Positions 1-4,878 of a stretch of DNA of 8,161 bases are shown piece after piece; the stretch's first letter is position 1; each line of letters opens with the position of its first letter. The notes below the pieces were generated by a model. That model saw only the letters and a program-made list of their open reading frames with translations. It had not been told where the DNA came from and ran no database searches. The stretch is from DATKEG01 sp035544515 (lineage in GTDB: Bacteria; Acidobacteriota; Vicinamibacteria; Fen-336), in assembly GCA_035544515.1 (NCBI GenBank), contig DATKEG010000226.1, positions 1 to 8,161 on the forward strand. The letters run 5' to 3'. The position numbers and the translations under genes were made by a program.

Positions 1-115
1 CCCGTGTCCATGTCCCTGGCATTATGGCCCGGCGCCGCGGCCGCCCGTGCGACGGCCGTCTTTCCCCGCGCGCCGCGCCCTCGGAGCCCGCGTCGTGCGG
101 CCGCTTCCGGAGGGC

Positions 116-124
116 TGGTATAAC
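116..124 (+). promoter_or_regulatory. Extended -10 promoter upstream of the sirtuin operon
   Basis: The sequence TG-G-TATAAC at 116-124 matches the extended -10 consensus (TGnTATAAT) at every position but the last. It stands out in otherwise GC-dominated DNA. No good -35 box lies 16-18 nt upstream, which extended -10 promoters can tolerate. Transcription would begin near 130-132, leaving a leader of only about 6-8 nt before the ATG at 138. The GAGG at 128-131 would then be partly outside the transcript. It may drive all four overlapping genes downstream. This is inferred from sequence only. Confidence 0.45.
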
Positions 125-137
125 ATCGAGGTTTTGC

Positions 138-902
138 ATGAAGGTATCACGCGACGACGTGCGCCTCGCCGGACGCGAGGAGGCGGCGGCCCGCCTCCGC
201 GCGGCGCACCGCGTGCTCGCGCTGACAGGGGCAGGCGTGTCCGCGGAGAGCGGCGTGCCGACCTTCCGCGGCCCCCAGGGCCTCTGGCGGCAGTTCCGTC
301 CGGAGGATCTGGCCACCCCCGAGGCCTTCGCGCGCGACCCGAAGCTCGTCTGGGAGTGGTACGCCTGGCGGCGCGAGAAGGTCGCCGCTTGCGAGCCCAA
401 CGCCGCGCACCACGCGCTCGCCGCGCTCGACCTCCGCGTCCCCGAGTTCCTGCTGGCCACGCAGAACGTGGACGGCCTGCACGCCCGGGCCGGCAGCCGC
501 CGTATGGCGGAGCTGCACGGCAGCCTCTGGCGCGTGCGCTGCACGAGCTGCGACCACGCCGGCGAGCACCGGCGGTCCCTGGGCGAGGTCCCGCCGCGCT
601 GCGACTGCGGCGCGCTCCTGCGCCCCGACATCGTGTGGTTCGGCGAGGCGCTGCCGCGGGCCGTCCTGGAGAAGGCGTTCGCCGCGGCGGGGGAGGCCGA
701 CGTCGTCCTCGTGGCCGGCACGTCGTCCCTGGTGTACCCGGCGGCGGCGTTGCCCGAGACGGCGCTCTTCGCGGGAGCGTTCGTGATCGAGGTCAACCCG
801 GAGCCCACGCTGCTCACCGCACGCGCGAGCGTCTCGCTGCGCGGGCGGGCGGCCGACGTATTGCCCTTCCTCCTGAAAGGCGGCGCCGAGGTGCTCCATT
901 GA
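138..902 (+). CDS. cobB: Sir2-family NAD-dependent protein deacylase (class III, CobB/SIRT5-like)
   Basis: This 254-aa cytoplasmic enzyme is predicted to remove acyl groups from lysines, consuming NAD+ and giving nicotinamide and O-acyl-ADP-ribose. Sirtuin motifs appear in order: the NAD-binding GAGVSAESG (31-39) followed by FRG, TQNVDGLH (108-115), catalytic His127 in ELHGS, a zinc site of C135-x2-C138 and C155-x-C157, RPDIVWFGE (162-170), GTSS (194-197) and Asn220. Tyr75 and Arg78 form the YxxR pair that in class III sirtuins binds the carboxylate of succinyl- or malonyl-lysine, so desuccinylase activity is likely. The C-x-C second half of the zinc knuckle resembles E. coli CobB. ATG 138 is preferred over the in-frame ATG at 24 because the Rossmann motif then begins near residue 30, as usual for the family, and GAGG lies 6 nt upstream. 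Its stop overlaps the radC start by 4 nt. The family assignment is firm; acyl preference is inferred. Confidence 0.93.
   Translation: MKVSRDDVRLAGREEAAARLRAAHRVLALTGAGVSAESGVPTFRGPQGLWRQFRPEDLATPEAFARDPKLVWEWYAWRREKVAACEPNAAHHALAALDLRVPEFLLATQNVDGLHARAGSRRMAELHGSLWRVRCTSCDHAGEHRRSLGEVPPRCDCGALLRPDIVWFGEALPRAVLEKAFAAAGEADVVLVAGTSSLVYPAAALPETALFAGAFVIEVNPEPTLLTARASVSLRGRAADVLPFLLKGGAEVLH
888..901 (+). promoter_or_regulatory. Shine-Dalgarno and TTG start of radC inside the sirtuin 3' end
   Basis: GAGG at 888-891 sits 7 nt before TTG at 899-901. The TTG shares TTGA (899-902) with the sirtuin stop TGA. No ATG or GTG lies in this frame near the point where RadC homology begins (RDLPVEDRPRERL, about 15 codons in), so this TTG decides the start. 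The overlap implies termination-reinitiation coupling with the upstream gene. Confidence 0.6.
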
Positions 903-1600
903 GCGAAGCCGCGGCCGGAGCGGGCGCGCCGCGGTGGGTCCGCGACCTGCCGGTCGAGGACCGTCCGCGGGAGCGACTGGCGCGCCTGGGCCCGACGGCA
1001 TTGTCCAACCGCGAGCTGCTGGCCCTGCTCGTGGGCACAGGCTCCCGGCGCGCCTCGGCCCTCGACCTGGCGGAGGGCCTGCTCGGCGCGGGCCTGCGCG
1101 GCCTGGCCGGACGCTCCCTCCCCGAGATCGAACGGGAGCACGGCCTCGGACGCGCAAAGGCCACGCGCGTCCTGGCCGCGCTGGAGCTCGGCGCGCGCCT
1201 GGCCTGCGAGCCGCGGGCGCCGGCGGCCGCCTTCCGGACGCCCGAGTCGTCGGCCCGCTACCTCCTGCCTCGTTACGGCGCGCGGCCGGTGGAGACCTTC
1301 GGCGTGCTCGCGCTCGACGTGCGCCACCGGCTCAAGCACGAGGTGGTGGTCTCGGTCGGCTGCCTGACGTCGAGCCTCGTCCACCCGCGTGAGGTCTTCA
1401 AGGAGGCGGTGGCGTCGCGGGCGGCGGCGCTCATCCTGTTCCACAATCATCCCTCGGGCGACCCCGAGCCGTCCGCCGAGGACGTCTCCATCACCCGGCG
1501 GCTGGCTTCCGCGGGGACGCTCATGGGCATCGAGGTCCTCGACCACGTGATCCTCGGGGCGGGAAGGTTCGTGAGCCTCAAGGAGCGAGGCGTCCTGTGA
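899..1600 (+). CDS. radC: RadC family protein (UPF0758, JAB/MPN domain)
   Basis: This 233-aa protein has normal RadC length and architecture. Residues 15-103 form the helical N-terminal UPF0758 region (RDLP.EDRPRERL, LSNRELLALLVGTG). That region ends in a helix-hairpin-helix-like segment (GLGRAKATRVLAALELG, 82-98). Residues 111-233 form the JAB domain. Its JAMM metal motif HxHx7SxxD is complete (H182, H184, S192, D195), with an acidic E165 upstream in HPREVF. The zinc-peptidase-like site is therefore intact. The family's real activity is unsettled: the historical E. coli DNA-repair phenotype was later traced to recG, and RadC homologues are often found on mobile elements. Here it sits among housekeeping genes. 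The start is TTG, overlapping the sirtuin stop by 4 nt; the stop overlaps the larC start (GTGA). The family call is certain, the function is not. Confidence 0.93.
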   Translation: MSEAAAGAGAPRWVRDLPVEDRPRERLARLGPTALSNRELLALLVGTGSRRASALDLAEGLLGAGLRGLAGRSLPEIEREHGLGRAKATRVLAALELGARLACEPRAPAAAFRTPESSARYLLPRYGARPVETFGVLALDVRHRLKHEVVVSVGCLTSSLVHPREVFKEAVASRAAALILFHNHPSGDPEPSAEDVSITRRLASAGTLMGIEVLDHVILGAGRFVSLKERGVL

Positions 1601-2886
1601 GCCGGATCGTCTACTTCGACTGTGCGTCGGGCGCGGCCGGCGACATGCTCCTGGGCGCGCTGGTGGACCTGGGCCTGAGCCTCGACGCGCTCCGGGCGGA
1701 GCTGGCCAGGCTGCCGCTCGGGGGCTACCGGCTCGACGCGCGGAAGGTGCTGCGCGCCGGGCTCGTGGCCACGAAGGTGGACGTCGTGGTCAACGGTCGC
1801 AAGGAGGAGCCCGCACCCGCGCACGAGCACGGCCATCCGCACAGCCCGGCGCACGGGCACGGGCACGAGCACGGAAACGCCCACGACCACGTGCGCGAGC
1901 CTCACGCCGGCGCCCACCGGCGGCTGGCCGACATCCTCGGCCTGATCGACCGCAGCACGCTGGACGGGCGGGTGAAGGAGCGCGCCACGGGCCTCTTCCG
2001 GCGTCTGGCCGAGGCGGAGGCCGCGGTGCACGGCACCTCCGCCGAGGAAGTCCACTTCCACGAGGTCGGCGCGGTGGACGCGATCGTGGACATCGTGGGC
2101 GGCGTGGTCGGACTGGGCTGGCTCGGGGCCGACCGGTTCGTGGCTTCGCCGCTCAACGTGGGGACGGGGACGGTGGCGATGTCCCACGGCACCTTCGCCG
2201 TTCCGCCTCCGGCCACGGCGCGCCTCCTCCAGGGCGTGCCGGTGTACGGCGCCGGCGAGGGCGAGCTGCTCACGCCCACCGGTGCCCTGCTCGTCACCGG
2301 CCACGCCACCGGCTACGGCCCGCTTCCGGCCATGCGCCCCGAGGCCGTGGGCCACGGCGCGGGCAGCCGCGACACGGCGGGGCGGCCCAACGTCCTGCGC
2401 CTGATCGTGGGAGAGGAGGAGGCCGCCTCCGTGGGCGACAGGGTGGTGGTACTCGAGACGGAGCTCGACGACATGTCCCCGCAGCTCTGCGGCCCGCTCA
2501 TGGACCGCCTGCTCGCGGCGGGAGCGCTCGACGCCTTCTATACGCCCATACAGATGAAGAAGGGACGCCCTGGCCTGCTGGTCAGGGTGCTCGCCGAGCC
2601 GAGGCTCCGTGAGGCGCTCGAGGAGGTGCTCTTCACGGAAACCACGACGCTCGGCGTGCGCCGGCAGGAGTGGGACCGGACGGTGCTCGAGCGCGAGGTC
2701 GTGCCCGTGGAGACCGCCTACGGGACCGTGGGCGTGAAGGTCGGGCGGCGGGGCGGCCGCGTCTACAACGTGCAGCCCGAGTTCGAGGACTGCCGCCGTG
2801 CCTCCGAGGCGCGGGGCGTGCCCGTCAAGGAGGTCTGGGCCGCCGCCCTTTTCGCCGCCCGCGCCGCGCGGATCGGGAGGACATGA
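1597..2886 (+). CDS. larC: LarC: nickel insertion protein for the nickel-pincer nucleotide cofactor
   Basis: LarC is a CTP-dependent cyclometallase that inserts Ni into pyridinium-3,5-bisthiocarboxylic acid mononucleotide, giving the NPN cofactor of lactate racemase LarA and related enzymes. This 429-aa protein shows the family hallmarks: an N-terminal FDCASGAAGDMLLGALVDLG (7-26), EVHFHEVGAVDAIVDIVG (151-168), NVGTGTV...HGTFAVPPPAT (187-207), ETELDDMSPQ (287-296) and KKGRPG (321-326). Between residues 76 and 107 lies a His-rich insert with 12 His in 32 residues, probably a nickel-binding or storage loop. In Lactiplantibacillus plantarum, LarC1 and LarC2 are joined by programmed frameshifting; here one uninterrupted ORF covers both. 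The GTG start overlaps the radC stop (GTGA), with GAGG (1587-1590) 6 nt upstream. The stop overlaps metG (ATGA). LarB, LarE and LarA are not in the window. The family call is firm; which enzyme uses the cofactor is unknown. Confidence 0.93.
   Translation: MSRIVYFDCASGAAGDMLLGALVDLGLSLDALRAELARLPLGGYRLDARKVLRAGLVATKVDVVVNGRKEEPAPAHEHGHPHSPAHGHGHEHGNAHDHVREPHAGAHRRLADILGLIDRSTLDGRVKERATGLFRRLAEAEAAVHGTSAEEVHFHEVGAVDAIVDIVGGVVGLGWLGADRFVASPLNVGTGTVAMSHGTFAVPPPATARLLQGVPVYGAGEGELLTPTGALLVTGHATGYGPLPAMRPEAVGHGAGSRDTAGRPNVLRLIVGEEEAASVGDRVVVLETELDDMSPQLCGPLMDRLLAAGALDAFYTPIQMKKGRPGLLVRVLAEPRLREALEEVLFTETTTLGVRRQEWDRTVLEREVVPVETAYGTVGVKVGRRGGRVYNVQPEFEDCRRASEARGVPVKEVWAAALFAARAARIGRT
1851..1874 (+). 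repeat. Tandem hexamer GCACGG x4 in larC (His-Gly repeat)
   Basis: Four tandem 6-nt units at 1851-1874 read GCACGG, GCACGG, GCACGA and GCACGG. They encode the HGHGHEHG part of the LarC His-rich loop. Because the unit is a multiple of three, gain or loss of copies would change the number of His residues without shifting frame. Confidence 0.7.
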
Positions 2887-4820
2887 AGCCGCAGCGGACG
2901 CTCTACCAGACGACGCCGATCTACTACGTCAACGACGTGCCGCACGTGGGCCACGCCTACTCCACGATCGCGCTGGACGTCCTGGCCCGCGCCCGGCGCC
3001 TGCAGGGCCACGACGTCTACTTCCTGACCGGCACCGACGAGCACGGGCAGAACATCGACCGCATCGCCCGCGAGAAGGGCATCCCCACGCAGCAGTACTG
3101 CGATACCGTGGCCGCCCGCTTCCAGGAGCTGTGGCGGCGGCTCGACATCAGCCACGACTCCTTCATCCGCACGACCAGCCCGCTGCACAAGCGCGGCGTG
3201 CTGAAGCTGTGGCAGGGCCTCAAGGCCGCGCGCACGCCGGGTGGCCGTGACGCCGTCTACCGGGACAAATACGCGGGCTGGTACTGCCCGCGCTGCGAGG
3301 CGTTCAAGGACGAGGACGAGCTGCGGCAGCCCGGCAACGTCTGCCCCGACCACGAGCGGCCCTGCGAGTGGACCGAGGAGGAGAACTTCTTCTTCCGGCT
3401 CTCGGACTACAGGGAGTGGCTCCGGAAGGTGATCGAGGACGGCACGCTGCGGATCGAGCCCGACACCCGGAGGAACGAGGTGCTCGCGGTGATCCGGCAG
3501 GGGTTGCAGGACTTCAGCGTGAGCCGGGCCCACGTGAAGTGGGGCATCCCCGTCCCGGACGACCCCAGCCACGTTTTCTACGTGTGGATGGACGCCCTGG
3601 CCAACTACATCACGGCCCTGGGCTTCGCGGAGCACGCGGACGAGTACCGCAAGTTCTGGGAGCATGCCGACGAGCGGATGCACCTCATCGGCAAGGAGAT
3701 CATCCGCTTCCATTGCCTCTACTGGCCGGCCATGCTCCACGCGGCCGGCCTGCCCATTCCCACGCGCATCTTCGCCCACGGCTGGATCACCAAGAACGGC
3801 CGCCGGCTGAGCAAGACGACCGGGAACGTGATCGATCCCGAGGCGCTGGTCGCGCGGCACGGGAGCGACCCCGTGCGCTACTTCCTCATGCGCGAGGGCT
3901 CGTTCGGGCAGGACTGGGACTTCACGGACGAGGCCTTCGTCGGCCGCTACAACGCCGACCTGGCCAACGACCTCGGCAACCTGGTCTCGCGCGCGCTCAG
4001 CATGGTGCACCAGTACTTCGGGGGCAAGGTGCCCCCGCGCGGCGTGGTGGCGGACGATCGCGGCCAGGTCGCGCGGGAGGTGTTCGCGCGCTACGAGCGC
4101 CTGGACCTCGCGGGCGCGCTGTCCGAGGTCTGGGCGCTCGTCTCCCGCCTCAACCAGGCCATCGTGGCCTTCGCCCCGTGGCAGGCGGCCAGGTCGCCGG
4201 AGCGCCGGGACGACCTCGCGCACTTCCTCTACCGGCAGCTCGAAGACGTGCGGCTCATCGCGCTGCTCGTCGAGCCCGTGATGCCGCGCGCCGCGGCGCG
4301 GATCTACCGGATGCTGGGACTGGAGGGCGTCCCCGCCGCCGAGGACCTGCGGCCGCAGGTCCTGAGCCCCGGCGCCGCGCTGGGTCCGCTGGAGCCGCTT
4401 TTCCCCCGTATCGAGAAGGAGAAGACCGTGTCCGATCCCACGCCGCCGCCTCCGGCCGCCGGCCCTGCCACCCCGGGCCGTCCACCCGCCGCGGGCGAGC
4501 GGATCGACATCTCCGAGTTCGCGCGCCTGGAGCTGCGCGCGGCGCGGATCACGGCCGCCGAGAAGGTCGCCGGCTCCCGCAAGCTCGTCAAGCTGCTGGT
4601 GGACCTCGGCGACGAGCAGCGGCAGGTGGTGGCGGGGATCGCCGAGTCCTACGCCCCGGAAGCGCTCGTGGGCCGCACGGTCGTCGTCGTCGCGAACCTC
4701 CAGCCCGCGAAGCTCATGGGCGTGGAGTCCAACGGCATGGTCCTCGCGGCCTCGGTGGACGGCCGGGCCGTGTTGTGCACCTTCGACGCCGCCGTCGCTC
4801 CCGGCACGAAGGTCAAATAG
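2883..4820 (+). CDS. metG: Methionyl-tRNA synthetase with C-terminal tRNA-binding domain
   Basis: This 645-aa class Ia synthetase charges tRNA-Met (initiator and elongator) with methionine using ATP. The HIGH motif reads HVGH (21-24) within TPIYYVNDVPHVGHAYS. A single zinc knuckle C135-x2-C138...C154-x2-H157 is of the Thermus type. KWG..VP and YVWMDALANY (233-242) belong to the catalytic fold. The KMSKS loop is degenerate, RLSKT (308-312), in GRRLSKTTGNVIDP. The anticodon-binding helical domain spans about 355-510. A Pro/Ala-rich linker (519-538) leads to a Trbp111/EMAPII-like OB-fold domain (541-645, IDISEFARLELR ... NLQPAKLMGVESNGMVLAAS), which aids tRNA binding and dimerisation. ATG 2883 overlaps the larC stop (ATGA); GGAGG (2876-2880) lies only 2 nt upstream, a tight spacing. 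An internal RBS and GTG sit at the core/linker junction. All domains are present, so it is very likely functional. Confidence 0.97.
   Translation: MKPQRTLYQTTPIYYVNDVPHVGHAYSTIALDVLARARRLQGHDVYFLTGTDEHGQNIDRIAREKGIPTQQYCDTVAARFQELWRRLDISHDSFIRTTSPLHKRGVLKLWQGLKAARTPGGRDAVYRDKYAGWYCPRCEAFKDEDELRQPGNVCPDHERPCEWTEEENFFFRLSDYREWLRKVIEDGTLRIEPDTRRNEVLAVIRQGLQDFSVSRAHVKWGIPVPDDPSHVFYVWMDALANYITALGFAEHADEYRKFWEHADERMHLIGKEIIRFHCLYWPAMLHAAGLPIPTRIFAHGWITKNGRRLSKTTGNVIDPEALVARHGSDPVRYFLMREGSFGQDWDFTDEAFVGRYNADLANDLGNLVSRALSMVHQYFGGKVPPRGVVADDRGQVAREVFARYERLDLAGALSEVWALVSRLNQAIVAFAPWQAARSPERRDDLAHFLYRQLEDVRLIALLVEPVMPRAAARIYRMLGLEGVPAAEDLRPQVLSPGAALGPLEPLFPRIEKEKTVSDPTPPPPAAGPATPGRPPAAGERIDISEFARLELRAARITAAEKVAGSRKLVKLLVDLGDEQRQVVAGIAESYAPEALVGRTVVVVANLQPAKLMGVESNGMVLAASVDGRAVLCTFDAAVAPGTKVK
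4416..4430 (+). promoter_or_regulatory. Possible internal ribosome-binding site and GTG start within metG
   Basis: AAGGAG at 4416-4421, a full Shine-Dalgarno core, lies 6 nt before an in-frame GTG at 4428-4430 (Val516). This is exactly where the MetRS core ends (LFPRIEKEK) and the Pro-rich linker begins. Initiation here would yield a 130-aa free Trbp111-like tRNA-binding protein. The motif also simply results from Glu-Lys-Glu-Lys codons, so chance is a real possibility. Confidence 0.3.
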
Positions 4821-4878
4821 CCCGTTGGCCTCCGCGCGCCGACCACCGGCCTTCTTGCCGCAGAGGCGCATCTCCGCG

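Noticed and set aside
9..26. Divergent gene or promoter on the minus strand (CATAAT at 26-21, ATG at 11-9)
   Set aside because: Only a few codons would lie in the window, with a ribosome site too close to the ATG. It cannot be tested from this sequence.
38..63. Possible terminator of an upstream gene: CGGCCG at 38-43 and 53-58 with TCTTT after
   Set aside because: It has only six G/C pairs, each arm is itself a palindrome, and the T-run is poor. Such pairs are frequent by chance at this GC content.
24..137. Earlier in-frame ATG (24) for the sirtuin
   Set aside because: The added 38 residues are Arg/Pro-rich and unlike sirtuin N termini. The promoter-like box and the ribosome-binding site point to ATG 138.
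47..898. N-terminal extension of the radC frame back to base 47
   Set aside because: It overlaps the whole sirtuin gene in another frame and translates to Arg/Pro/Gly-rich sequence. RadC homology begins about 15 codons after TTG 899.
4825..4878. TTG 4825 as the start of the sulfatase-like gene, possibly with a twin-arginine signal (QRRISAVKR)
   Set aside because: Residues after RR do not fit the twin-arginine consensus. Starting at GTG 4879 gives a normal short lipoprotein signal peptide.
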